Program-made: the position numbers and the translations under genes
Notes under the pieces: model-generated
Seen by the model: the letters and a program-made list of their open reading frames with translations, nothing else
Told to the model about the DNA's origin: nothing
Database searches by the model: none
In this document: positions 1-8,271 of the stretch, one piece after another
Layout: each line of letters opens with the position of its first letter
How positions within the stretch are numbered: position 1 is the first letter of the stretch
Assembly (NCBI GenBank): GCA_963776735.1
Contig: CAVZNV010000016.1
Location: 682,001-746,000 of the forward strand
Direction of reading: 5' to 3'
DNA from: PALSA-612 sp963776735
GTDB taxonomy: Bacteria; Actinomycetota; Thermoleophilia; Gaiellales; Gaiellaceae
DNA: 64,000 nucleotides

Positions 1-15
1 TCTAGTGCCGACGCC

Positions 16-909
16 TCAAGCGCCAGGGACAGGCCTCTCGTAGACGTCGTCCTGGGACGCCACTGTCATGCCGACCCGCGTGTAGAGCCGCGTGGCTCCG
101 GTCGTGTTCTCGGCATCGACGCCGAGCGCGATCCGCCGGCGGCCGCGCGACGCGAGGTCGTGGAACGCCTGGCGGAGCAGCGCCTCGCCGAGGCCGTGGC
201 GTCGCCAGTCGCGGCGCACACCGAGGATCGAGACCCAGGCGACGCTCCATCGGTCCTCGTCGCACACCTGCGCCGCTACGACAGTTCCCGCCTCGTCGCG
301 CACGAGGTAGCAGAGCCGGTCGTCGAACGGCCCGTTGCTCGTCGTCCACTCCTCGAAGGTGCGCGGTTCGTGGCCCCAGTGGTCCTCGAACGCCTCCTCG
401 AGCGCCTCGTAGACGAGCCGTTCCTGACCCTGTTCGAGTGCGACGGTGAAGCGGGCGGGCCACTGGGGCTCCGGCGGCAGGTCGTCGAGGTCGATGGTCA
501 TGCGGTAGAAGCTGCGGATGTACGAGTAACCGCGCCGCTCGAGCAGCTCCTTGCCGCGGTCATCGCCGGCGGCGGTGCCCGCCCGTACCGCATCGAGACC
601 TTGCTCCGCGGTCGTGCGCTCGGCCCAGTCGAGGAGCAGCGACCCCGCGCCGCGTCCTTGCCGATCCGGGTGGACGAAGAGGTCGGCGATCAGGTTTTGA
701 CCGCGGCTCCGAAGCGTTCCCGCGCCGATCAGGCTCCCGCTCTCGTCGACGACGCCGACTGCGCCGGCGTCGACTCGCTCCCACCAGTCGACGACGTCCT
801 CGGGCGCGGGCCGATCGGCGACGCCGCTGAAACGCTCCTCGTAGTCACCGACGAGATCGGCCACGGCCTGTGCGTCGGCGGCCGTGAGGGGACGGAGCAA
901 CAGCGTCAC
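16..909 (-). CDS. Tandem GNAT-family N-acetyltransferase
   Basis: The predicted 297-residue protein holds two consecutive GNAT (acetyl-CoA dependent N-acyltransferase) domains. The N-terminal one has a motif A core near residues 75-95 (HPDRQGRGAGSLLLDWAE). The C-terminal one has RRDWRRHGLGEALLRQAF near residues 230-250, followed by the usual late tyrosine/valine strand (TGATRLYTRVGMTV). Double-GNAT proteins include mycothiol synthase MshD, but I see no feature that fixes the substrate here. The start is the GTG at 907-909, which overlaps the stop of the upstream HAD gene (GTGA), so the two are probably co-transcribed. A longer in-frame extension exists but lies inside the HAD gene and is rejected. 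Family assignment is secure; the substrate is unknown. Confidence 0.88.
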   Translation of the reverse strand: MTLLLRPLTAADAQAVADLVGDYEERFSGVADRPAPEDVVDWWERVDAGAVGVVDESGSLIGAGTLRSRGQNLIADLFVHPDRQGRGAGSLLLDWAERTTAEQGLDAVRAGTAAGDDRGKELLERRGYSYIRSFYRMTIDLDDLPPEPQWPARFTVALEQGQERLVYEALEEAFEDHWGHEPRTFEEWTTSNGPFDDRLCYLVRDEAGTVVAAQVCDEDRWSVAWVSILGVRRDWRRHGLGEALLRQAFHDLASRGRRRIALGVDAENTTGATRLYTRVGMTVASQDDVYERPVPGA

Positions 910-1568
910 GCGGGAGCGAGCCCGACCAGGGTTGCAGGCAGTAACTCGAGCGTTGCGATCTCTCGCGTCGGGCGCACGTCGCCGGCGTGCTCGCCGAGCC
1001 GGTTCACCCAGATGCACGGGATTCCGAGCTCGTTCGCAGGCGCCATGTCGTGGAAGAGACTGGCGCCGACATGGACGTCGGGGAGGTTTCCGTACCTGTC
1101 CGCGAACGCGCGCCAGTGGCCGTGATCCGGCTTGTAGGAGCCGATCTCGGAGGCGGTGATGGCAGCGTCGAACGGCACGCCGATTCGCTCCACCGACGCC
1201 TGGATGAGGTCGGGATCGGAGTTGGAGAGGATGCAGAGCCGGAACCCTTCGGCACGTGCCTGCTCGAGTGCGGCAGGCGCCTCGGGGAATACCGGCCAGC
1301 CGGGAAGCGAGCGGCCGAGCGCGTCCTGCTCGTCGGCGGGAAGGTCGATTCCGCGCTCCTCGGCGAGCCGCGCGAGCGCCTCGCTCATCACGTCGCGGTA
1401 GCGGAGCCCCGGCTGCTCGGCCTGGATCGCCGGCTCGACCTCGTGGTAGCGCGCGAGGAGCTCGTCGCGGTGCTCTGCGCCGAACAGCCGCCCCAGCTCG
1501 CCGCCGATGCCTCCGTTCCAGTCGACGAGCGTGCCGTAGCAATCGAATGTCGCCCACCGCTCGGCCAC
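906..1568 (-). CDS. HAD-superfamily hydrolase, haloacid dehalogenase type II-like
   Basis: This 220-residue protein begins with HAD motif I in the form FDCYGTLVD (residues 8-16), where the first aspartate would be the nucleophile. Motif II lies in LCILSNSDPDL, and the motif III lysine with the terminal acidic motif in SYKPDHGHW and HVGASLFHDMAPA. The DxYGT form of motif I is typical of L-2-haloacid dehalogenases and related phosphatases; the true substrate cannot be read from sequence. It overlaps the GNAT gene by four bases and is separated from fabF by a repeat-bearing gap. A second DxYGT HAD lies at 31.3 kb. Confidence 0.85.
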   Translation of the reverse strand: MAERWATFDCYGTLVDWNGGIGGELGRLFGAEHRDELLARYHEVEPAIQAEQPGLRYRDVMSEALARLAEERGIDLPADEQDALGRSLPGWPVFPEAPAALEQARAEGFRLCILSNSDPDLIQASVERIGVPFDAAITASEIGSYKPDHGHWRAFADRYGNLPDVHVGASLFHDMAPANELGIPCIWVNRLGEHAGDVRPTREIATLELLPATLVGLAPA

Positions 1569-1635
1569 GCCCGGAGCCTACGTGCCCGGACCCGGCACAG
1601 GCGCGGCGGCCGCGTCCGGCGAGCGGGCCAGGCCC

Positions 1636-1746
1636 TTCTCTCCCCACCCAGGGTGGGGAAGAAGAACCACCCGCCACCCGCGCTGAGCGTACCGCGAAAA
1701 GGCGCGCGGAACAGTGCCCGGAGCATCACAAGTGCGTGACTTCTCG
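1636..1746 (-). repeat. Dispersed palindromic repeat, copy 1
   Basis: Read on the minus strand, this starts with CGAGAAGTCACGC (1746 downward) and ends in a hairpin CCCCACCC-A-GGGTGGGG at 1642-1658 that is followed by GAGAGAAGGG. It aligns with copy 2 (50675-50783, plus strand) over most of its length. The stretch leading into the hairpin, GCGGGTGGTTCTTCTTCCCC here and GCGGGTGGTCTTCTTCCCC in copy 2, is nearly identical. It lies about 60 bp downstream of the fabF stop, so it could act as a 3' structure for the fab operon. The rest of the 1569-1805 gap shows nothing else. Confidence 0.7.
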
Positions 1747-1805
1747 TCCACAGCCGGCTCGAACGGCCGGCTACACCGCCTCGGTCTTCGTCGCGACCCC
1801 GGACG

Positions 1806-3071
1806 TCAGTCTTCGTAGCGACGGAGCACGATCGACGCGTTGTGCCCGCCGAAGCCGAATGAGTTCGAGACCGTCGTCCGAACGTCCGCGCGGCGCGCCT
1901 CGTTCGGGATGTAGTCGAGGTCGCACGCCGGATCGCTCGTCTCGAGGTTGATCGTCGGCGGCAGCACGCCGTCGCGGATCGCGAGCAGCGAGAAGATCGC
2001 CTCGACGGCGCCGGCCGCGCCGAGCATGTGCCCCGTCGCGCCCTTCGTCGACGAGATCGGCACCTTCCGCGCAACCTCCTCGCCGAGCGCGACCTTGATC
2101 ATCCGCGTCTCGGCCGCGTCGCCGACCGGCGTCGACGTCGCATGTGCGTTGATGTAGTCGATCTCGTCGGGCTCGATACCCGCGTCCTCGAATGCCATTC
2201 GCAGCGCTCGGGCCGGGTTCGTTCCGACGGGATCCGGCTCGGTGATGTGGTTCGCGTCTGACGAGACGCCGTAGCCCATCAGCTCACCGTAGATCTTCGC
2301 GCCGCGGGCCTTCGCGTGCTCGAGCTCCTCGATCAGGAGCACCACACCGCCCTCGCCCATGACGAAACCGTCGCGGCCGGCGTCGAACGGCCGGCTCGCG
2401 CGCTCGGGATCGTCGTTCCGTCGCGACAGCGCGCGCATGGCGGCGAAACCGGCGATGCCGACCTCGGTGACCGGCGCTTCCGTGCCGCCGCAGAACATCG
2501 CGTCCGCGCGGCCGAGCCTGATCGCGTCCAGCCCGTCTCCGATCGACATGTTCGACGCCGCACAGGCCGTGCACTGGGAGGAGAGCGGGCCGCGCGTGCC
2601 CAGCTCCATCGACACCCAGGCGGCGCCCATGTTCGGGATGATCTCCGGGATCGAGAACGGGCTCACCCGGTCGGCTCCGCGGTCGCGCAGCTCGTCGCGG
2701 CAGTCCTGGAACGACTTGAGCCCGCCGATGCCCGTCGCGACGGCGGCGCCGATGCGGTCGGACTCGGCGGCGACGTCGAGGCCGGAGTCGGCCTCCGCCT
2801 GCCGAGCCGCGGCCAGCACCAGGTGCGCGAACCGGTCCATGCGCCGTGCCTGCTTGCGATCCATGTACTCGGTCGGGTCGAAGTCCTTGACCTCGCAAGC
2901 GAACGTCACCGGATAGCCGTCGCAGTCGAACTGCGTGATCGGGCCGGCGCCGGAGCGACCGGAGATCAGATTCGTCCAGGTCGTCTCGACGTCGTTGCCG
3001 AGCGGCGTCAGAGCACCGAGGCCGGTGATCACGACCCTGCGCCGTCCGTTGAGGCTTCCGTTCGTCGCCAT
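1806..3071 (-). CDS. fabF: Beta-ketoacyl-ACP synthase II (FabF)
   Basis: FabF condenses malonyl-ACP with a growing acyl-ACP in type II fatty-acid synthesis in the cytoplasm. The 421-residue protein has the complete thiolase-fold Cys-His-His site: Cys170 in QCTACAAS, His310 in NAHATSTPVGD and His348 in KGATGHMLGAAGA, plus the glycine-rich end NSFGFGGHNAS. Length and motifs match KAS II rather than KAS III. Its ATG directly abuts the fabG stop with no spacer, so it is the last gene of the fabZHDGF operon. The acyl carrier protein gene that often precedes fabF is absent. Identification is firm. Confidence 0.97.
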   Translation of the reverse strand: MATNGSLNGRRRVVITGLGALTPLGNDVETTWTNLISGRSGAGPITQFDCDGYPVTFACEVKDFDPTEYMDRKQARRMDRFAHLVLAAARQAEADSGLDVAAESDRIGAAVATGIGGLKSFQDCRDELRDRGADRVSPFSIPEIIPNMGAAWVSMELGTRGPLSSQCTACAASNMSIGDGLDAIRLGRADAMFCGGTEAPVTEVGIAGFAAMRALSRRNDDPERASRPFDAGRDGFVMGEGGVVLLIEELEHAKARGAKIYGELMGYGVSSDANHITEPDPVGTNPARALRMAFEDAGIEPDEIDYINAHATSTPVGDAAETRMIKVALGEEVARKVPISSTKGATGHMLGAAGAVEAIFSLLAIRDGVLPPTINLETSDPACDLDYIPNEARRADVRTTVSNSFGFGGHNASIVLRRYED

Positions 3072-3800
3072 CTACATTCCCAGCCCACCGTCGACGAGGA
3101 GCACTTCGCCCGTGATGAACGAGGCCTCGTCCGAGCAGAGGAAGCGTACAGCGCCTGCGACGTCAGCCGGAACTCCGAGCCGGGCGAGCGGCGTGGCGCC
3201 GAGAAGATGCTCACGCACGGCCTCGGGCAGCACGTCCGTCAGCGCCGTCTCGATGTAGCCGGGCGCGACGGCGTTCACGCGCACGTTGCGCGTCGCGAGC
3301 TCGCGGGCGAGCGCCTTCGTGAAGCCGATGATGCCCGCCTTCGAGGCCGCGTAGTTCGTCTGGCCCGGATTGCCGTGGACCCCGACGACGCTGGAGAGAT
3401 TGACGATCGCGCCCGCGCGGCGCTTCATCATCCCGCGCGCGGCTGCACGGCACGTCGCGAAGACGCCGCCGAGATTGGTGTCGATCACCGTTCGCCAGTC
3501 GTCGTCGGACATGCGTGCGATCAACCCGTCGCGCGTCAGTCCGGCGTTGTTGACGAGGATGTCGATGTCGCCCGCCTCCTCGACGAGCCTCGCTGCCTGC
3601 TCGGGGTCGGACACGTCGGCCTGGACCGCCCGTCCCCCGATCTCCGCTACGACCTGCTCTGCCTCCTCGGCTCCGGAGCGATAGCCGACGACGACCTGCG
3701 CACCGGCGTTCGCCAGCTCCACCGCGATCGCGCGCCCGATGCCACGCGACCCGCCGGTCACCAGGGCGAGCCTGCCTTCGAGCGAGCAGAAGGAGCTCAC
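3072..3800 (-). CDS. fabG: 3-oxoacyl-ACP reductase (FabG)
   Basis: This 242-residue short-chain dehydrogenase carries out the NADPH-dependent reduction of 3-oxoacyl-ACP. Visible landmarks are the Rossmann glycine motif TGGSRGIG (residues 15-22), NNAG (84-87), the catalytic Ser at 136-137, Tyr150 and Lys154 (TNYAASKAG), and the terminal ITGEVLLVDGG. The start is GTG at 3798-3800, overlapping the fabD stop as GTGA. A longer open frame upstream lies inside fabD and has no SDR homology. Position between fabD and fabF supports the FabG role over other SDRs. Confidence 0.95.
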   Translation of the reverse strand: MSSFCSLEGRLALVTGGSRGIGRAIAVELANAGAQVVVGYRSGAEEAEQVVAEIGGRAVQADVSDPEQAARLVEEAGDIDILVNNAGLTRDGLIARMSDDDWRTVIDTNLGGVFATCRAAARGMMKRRAGAIVNLSSVVGVHGNPGQTNYAASKAGIIGFTKALARELATRNVRVNAVAPGYIETALTDVLPEAVREHLLGATPLARLGVPADVAGAVRFLCSDEASFITGEVLLVDGGLGM

Positions 3801-4726
3801 GTGCTGGAGAGCGCCTCTTCCAGCTTGTCGAGCGCGGCCAGGCTGTTGACCGGGACCGCCTTCACGCTGCGGTCGATTCGCTTCACGAGCCCGGAGAGCA
3901 CGTTGCCCGGCCCGACCTCGACGAACGTGCGGACGCCCTCGCGGACGAGTTCCGAGGCTGCCTGCGTGAACCGCACCGGTGCCGTCAGCTGGTCGACGAG
4001 CAGCGGGCCCATCCGCTGCGCGGACTCGAGGCGAGCGGTGACCGTCGACATGAACGGTGCCGTCGGCTCGCTGAACCGGACCTTCTCGACGGCCGGGCGC
4101 AGCCGGTCGGCCGCGTGTGCGACGAGCGGCGAGTGGAACGCACCGGAGACGCGCAGCTTGACGGTTCGGCGCGCGCCCTCCTCCTCCGCCCTGGCGCACA
4201 GCTCGTCCACGGCCGGGTTCTCGCCGGATACGACGATCTGACCCGGGCAGTTGTAGTTCGCCGGCCAGACGCCGAGGATCTTGCGGCAGAGACGCTCGAC
4301 CGCCTCGTCCTCGAGTCCGAGGATCGCCGCCATCGAGCCCGGGCGTTCCTTGGCGGCCTCGGCCATTGCCAGGCCGCGCTCGCGGACGAGCCCGATCGTC
4401 TCGCGGACGCCCATCGCGCCGGTCGCGGCCAGAGCTGCGAACTCACCGACGGAGTGGCCGACCACGAAATCCGGCTTGAATCCACGCTTGCGAATCGCGG
4501 CGAGGAAGGCGAGGCTGGTCGCCACGAGCGCCGGCTGCTGCAGCTCGGTCTCGACCATCTCATCGATCGGCGCGTCGAAGCACAGCCTGGCGAGGTCGAG
4601 ACCGGACGCCTCGCTGCCGATCTCGAACACCTCGCGCGCCTCCGGCGACGCCTCGGCGATGTCACGTCCCATGCCGGTCTCGAGCGAGCCCTGGCCCGGG
4701 AAGCAGAACGCGATCTTGCCACTCAT
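3797..4726 (-). CDS. fabD: Malonyl-CoA:ACP transacylase (FabD)
   Basis: FabD loads malonyl groups onto acyl carrier protein. The 309-residue sequence begins with the family signature FCFPGQGSLETGMG and has the nucleophile serine at residue 92 in GHSVGEFAAL (GHSxGE), with catalytic His198 in SGAFHSPLV and the late motif EVGPGNVLSGL. Length is normal. The ATG at 4724-4726 overlaps the fabH stop as ATGA and the 3' end overlaps fabG, showing tight translational coupling. Assignment is firm. Confidence 0.96.
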   Translation of the reverse strand: MSGKIAFCFPGQGSLETGMGRDIAEASPEAREVFEIGSEASGLDLARLCFDAPIDEMVETELQQPALVATSLAFLAAIRKRGFKPDFVVGHSVGEFAALAATGAMGVRETIGLVRERGLAMAEAAKERPGSMAAILGLEDEAVERLCRKILGVWPANYNCPGQIVVSGENPAVDELCARAEEEGARRTVKLRVSGAFHSPLVAHAADRLRPAVEKVRFSEPTAPFMSTVTARLESAQRMGPLLVDQLTAPVRFTQAASELVREGVRTFVEVGPGNVLSGLVKRIDRSVKAVPVNSLAALDKLEEALSST

Positions 4727-5736
4727 GCGGCGATCTCCTCAGTCCATTCCATCACTCCGGAACCCCACGTCAGGCCGGCGCCCATCCCGGTCATCAGCAC
4801 GATGTCCCCTTTGTCCACGCGCCGGTTCCGCACGGCGTCGGCGAGCGCGAGCGGAATCGAGCCCGACGACGTGTTGCCGTAGCGGTCGACGTTCACCACG
4901 ACCTTCTCCTCAGGAATGCCCAGCCGCTCGACAGCGTGCTTGATGATGCGGACGTTCGCCTGGTGCGGCACGTAGAGGTCGATGTCGTCCACCGTCAGGC
5001 CGAGCTGGTCGAGCAGCTTCTCCGCCGACGTGACGAGCACCCGCGTCGCGAACTTGAACACCTCGCGCCCGTTCATGCGCACGTAGTGGTCGTGCCGAGC
5101 CACACTCTCGGCGCTCGTCGGCTCGCGCGAGCCGCCTGCCGGAAGGTAGAGCTGCATGCCGCCCGACCCGTCGGCGCCGAGCTCGAAGCCCATGAAGCCG
5201 CCGCTCTCGACACGCTCCATGACGACGGCGCCCGCGCCGTCGCCGAACACGATGCACGTCGTGCGGTCCGACCAGTCGACGATCTTCGAGAGCACGTCGC
5301 CGCCCACGACGAGCGCGCGGCGGCAGACGCCGCCCGCGAGCATGCCGTAGGCCTGAGCGACCGCGTACATCCATCCGGTACAGCCGGCCGACAGGTCGTA
5401 GGCGGCGGCTTCGGTCGCGCCCAGCTCGTCGGCCATGATCGCCGCCGTGGCCGGAAACGCCATGTCCGGCGTGACCGTGGCGCAGATGATCAGATCGAGC
5501 TCGGGTCCCGTCACCCCTGACATGGCGAGAGCTTCCCGCGCGGCGGGAAGGGCCATGTCGGAAAGCGCCTCGTCTTCCCCGGCGATGCGCCGCTCGCGGA
5601 TTCCGGTGCGGTGCATGATCCACTCGTCCGAGGTGTCGACCATCTCCGAGAGCTCGTCGTTCGTCATGACGCGGTCAGGCACGTTGGCGCCGATGCCCGT
5701 GATCGAGACGTGGAAGCCGTTGGCGGTACCGATCAC
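4723..5736 (-). CDS. fabH: Beta-ketoacyl-ACP synthase III (FabH)
   Basis: FabH starts fatty-acid chains by condensing an acyl-CoA with malonyl-ACP; in actinobacteria it often uses branched acyl-CoAs. The protein has 337 residues from the GTG at 5734-5736, which overlaps the fabZ stop (GTGA). The triad is visible: Cys119 in SAGCTGWMYA, His in VPHQANVRII and Asn in YGNTSSGSIPLAL. The N-terminal ITGIGANVPDRVMTNDEL is typical. A longer open frame upstream overlaps fabZ and is not homologous. Primer specificity cannot be told from sequence. Confidence 0.96.
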   Translation of the reverse strand: MIGTANGFHVSITGIGANVPDRVMTNDELSEMVDTSDEWIMHRTGIRERRIAGEDEALSDMALPAAREALAMSGVTGPELDLIICATVTPDMAFPATAAIMADELGATEAAAYDLSAGCTGWMYAVAQAYGMLAGGVCRRALVVGGDVLSKIVDWSDRTTCIVFGDGAGAVVMERVESGGFMGFELGADGSGGMQLYLPAGGSREPTSAESVARHDHYVRMNGREVFKFATRVLVTSAEKLLDQLGLTVDDIDLYVPHQANVRIIKHAVERLGIPEEKVVVNVDRYGNTSSGSIPLALADAVRNRRVDKGDIVLMTGMGAGLTWGSGVMEWTEEIAA

Positions 5737-6176
5737 TGCGCCGCGAAGGTCAGCGTTCCGCGTACGGCGAGCTCGTCGCCGACGCGCGCCTCGACGCGGC
5801 CCTTGCCGATCGGCCCGCGGACGGCTTCGACCACGCAGGTCAGCGTCAGCTCGTCGCCCGGCTCGACGATCCGCTTGAAGCGAACGTCGTCGATGCCGGC
5901 GAAGAGCGCCAGCTTGCCGCGGTTCTTCTCGAGGGAGAGCACCGCGACCGCACCCGCCTGCGCCAGCGCCTCGACCATGATCACACCCGGCATGATCGGC
6001 CGGTCGGGGAAGTGGCCCGGGAAGAACCATTCGTCCGGCCGGACCTGCTTCCGCGCAACCACACGCTTTCCGGGCTCGAGCTCTGTTACCTCATCCAGGA
6101 ACAGAAAGGGGTCGCGGTGCGGGATGATCGTCTCGATGACGTCACGCCCGAACGGCGCCTGGAGCGTGGCGATCAC
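5733..6176 (-). CDS. fabZ: 3-hydroxyacyl-ACP dehydratase (FabZ)
   Basis: FabZ dehydrates 3-hydroxyacyl-ACP in the elongation cycle. The hot-dog fold protein shows IIPHRDPFLFLDEV, then the active-site His55 in FPGHFPDRPIMPG and Glu69 in VEALAQAGAV. The chosen GTG at 6174-6176 gives 147 residues, close to the usual FabZ length. A GTG at 6222-6224 in the same frame would add 16 residues; neither start has a clear Shine-Dalgarno. It is the promoter-proximal gene of fabZHDGF. Being fused with no other domain separates it from FabA-type enzymes. Confidence 0.93.
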   Translation of the reverse strand: MIATLQAPFGRDVIETIIPHRDPFLFLDEVTELEPGKRVVARKQVRPDEWFFPGHFPDRPIMPGVIMVEALAQAGAVAVLSLEKNRGKLALFAGIDDVRFKRIVEPGDELTLTCVVEAVRGPIGKGRVEARVGDELAVRGTLTFAAQ

Positions 6177-6289
6177 AGGCTGCACCGCCAGGAGTCTACT
6201 TGGCTCATGCTCCGCAAACGTCACACATTCGGCACGGTCCGGTCACCCATGCGTGCGGATTTCGCCGCTACCCTCAAAAGCGGGGGAAC

Positions 6290-6304
6290 GGGGCCGAAGG
6301 CCCC
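6290..6304 (-). terminator. Hairpin downstream of the amidase gene
   Basis: Perfect 6-bp stem GGGGCC/GGCCCC with loop GAA (forward reading). On the minus strand it is followed by GTTCCCCCGCTTTT, a weak T-run. It sits 22 bp past the stop of the minus-strand amidase gene and upstream of fabZ, so it fits an intrinsic terminator for the amidase. It is flanked by a direct repeat CGGGGGAACG (6281-6290 and 6305-6314). Confidence 0.55.
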
Positions 6305-6325
6305 CGGGGGAACGAATTGTGTGGG

Positions 6326-8182
6326 CTACGGCGAGGCGGTCGTGACCTGGAACGGCGCGGTTTGCGTGACCGTTCCGAGCGGGTCGGTGACCGAGACCTG
6401 CGCCTGGTACTGGCCGGGCGGAGCGGCCGTGCCGTCGGGGAGCCGGCCGTTCCACGTGTACGAGTACGACCCCGGGTCGAGCGCGCCCGAGAACAGCGTC
6501 GCAACGGTCGATCCGTTCGGGTCGAGAATCGTCGCCGTGGCCTGGGCCGCGGGCGCGGCGAGCATGAACGACGCCGCCACCGGGCTCCCGGCAACCACCG
6601 CCGCAGGCGAGGCGGTGACGAAGCCGAGCGTCCGGTCGACGACAAACGATGCAGACGCCGAGCCGGAGCCGCCGATGTCGGCCTGTGCGGCGAGCGTCAA
6701 CGTGTACCGCCCGTCCGGGAGCGCGCCTGGCGAGAACGCGAACGTGATCGCCCGCGCCGACTGCTCCTGCGGGCCGAACAACGTCTCGACGACCGCACCC
6801 GTCGAGTCCGCCACCGTCGCCGAGACCGCCGAGCGGGCCGAGAGCGTGTACGAGACCGTCGCGGTGTCCGCGAAGCCGTCGCCGTTCGGCGACACGACCG
6901 GCGAAACGGTCAGTCCCTGGACGAGTGTCACGGGCGGCGGAGTCGGCAGTGACCCTCCCCCGACGACCCCGTTCGCCGGCCTGACGCTCGGCCCGGCGCT
7001 CATCGCCCACGTGTAGCGCCCCGGGGCAAAGCCGGCCGAGTTCCACGTCCACGAGATCGCCGGCCCGATGCCGCTCGCGCGTGCAACGACGACCCCGCTC
7101 GGCCCGGTCACCGCCATGGTCCAGGGCAACGTCGACGACAGCCGCCCCGAGAACACGACCGGGCCACCGATCTTCCCCCGCACGACCGGTGCGTAGAGCT
7201 TCGGCAACCCCATCCGCTCGGCCGCAGCCGCAATCGCATCGAGCTGCGAGTAGAGATACGTGCCCGGGCAGCTCGTCGAGCCCGTGTCGCGGTGCCCGGA
7301 CACGGCGCGCAGCGTCACGGGCGTCCCCGCCCGCCAGCGCTCGCTGCCGTTCGAGACATATGTCAGCGTCGAGACCGGATCGACGTGAGCCTGGTCCAGC
7401 CGCCACGCGATCAGCCGCTCGAGCGACTGGATCGCGGCCGCGGTCGGCTTCGCCGTCATGAAGTTGCCGATCACTGCGATGCCGACGCTGCCGGTGTTGA
7501 ACCCGAGCGCGTGGGCACCGATCACATTGCGCGTGATGCCGCCGTACCGGCCCTCGTAGACGCGGCCGAAACGGTCGACGAGAAAGTTGTAGCCGATGTC
7601 GTTCCAGCCGTTCGCCTTCACGTGATAGACGTCGATCCCGCGGACGATCGCGGCGGCCTGGTCGGGGGTGTAGTCGTTCGGCGTCGCGGTGTGATGGACG
7701 ATCACGAGCCGCACCGACGCGGCGTAGCGCGGTGAGTTCCGGCGCAGGAGCTCGTTTCCGCCCCACTGGGCGCGGGTGACGATCGGCGGCGAGCCCGCAA
7801 CCTCGACCCGCCGGACTGTCTGGTGGACGACCGGGCTCCAGATGAAGTACGCACGCAGCCGGCCAACCCGCCCGCGAACGCGATAGTCGAGCGAGTCCGA
7901 CGCATCCACCCAGCTCGGGTTCGTGTCGTCCGGCGCCTGCCAGGCGGTCCAACGACCGGAGACCGACCGTGTCCGGAACGTGACCTTGCCCGGTCCGCGC
8001 CAGCGCAGGCCGACCAGGTCGAACCGCATTGGCGCGCGGCTCGAGGCAAGCGTCCGCTCGCCCCGGACAGGCAGCTCGCGCGACACGATCGTCACTCCCG
8101 TGCCCGGCACCCGAGGCCCCTCGGCGAGCGACGGAGCGACGACGAGGAGCGCAAGCAGTGCGACCAGGAAGATCTTCGTCAC
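6326..8182 (-). CDS. Secreted N-acetylmuramoyl-L-alanine amidase (PGRP/amidase_2) with FlgD-like Ig repeats
   Basis: This 618-residue exported protein starts with a signal peptide (IFLVALLALLVVAPSLAE). Residues about 130-310 form an amidase_2/PGRP domain: TRAQWGGNE, the zinc histidine in VIVHHTATPNDY, YNFLVDRFGRVYEGR, and the later zinc site AVSGHRDTGSTSCPGTYLY. This family cleaves the lactyl-amide bond between MurNAc and L-alanine. The C-terminal half has repeated Ig-like strands with the SPNGDG signature and GRYTLTL / GQYQAQVSV ends, as in FlgD-type Ig domains, probably for display or wall binding. It is a single gene, divergent from nfeD. Confidence 0.9.
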   Translation of the reverse strand: MTKIFLVALLALLVVAPSLAEGPRVPGTGVTIVSRELPVRGERTLASSRAPMRFDLVGLRWRGPGKVTFRTRSVSGRWTAWQAPDDTNPSWVDASDSLDYRVRGRVGRLRAYFIWSPVVHQTVRRVEVAGSPPIVTRAQWGGNELLRRNSPRYAASVRLVIVHHTATPNDYTPDQAAAIVRGIDVYHVKANGWNDIGYNFLVDRFGRVYEGRYGGITRNVIGAHALGFNTGSVGIAVIGNFMTAKPTAAAIQSLERLIAWRLDQAHVDPVSTLTYVSNGSERWRAGTPVTLRAVSGHRDTGSTSCPGTYLYSQLDAIAAAAERMGLPKLYAPVVRGKIGGPVVFSGRLSSTLPWTMAVTGPSGVVVARASGIGPAISWTWNSAGFAPGRYTWAMSAGPSVRPANGVVGGGSLPTPPPVTLVQGLTVSPVVSPNGDGFADTATVSYTLSARSAVSATVADSTGAVVETLFGPQEQSARAITFAFSPGALPDGRYTLTLAAQADIGGSGSASASFVVDRTLGFVTASPAAVVAGSPVAASFMLAAPAAQATATILDPNGSTVATLFSGALDPGSYSYTWNGRLPDGTAAPPGQYQAQVSVTDPLGTVTQTAPFQVTTASP

Positions 8183-8271
8183 GCCCCCTTGCTTCGACCA
8201 TTGCCAATGATGCCTTGAGACCGTGTTCGGTGCTCGGCAGCGGCTCCCTACGTTGCTACAGTTGCCGCGCA

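Noticed and set aside
1748..1756. TCGTCCACA near repeat copy 1 as a DnaA box
   Set aside because: One mismatch from TTGTCCACA, single and 20 kb from oriC; expected by chance in GC-rich DNA.
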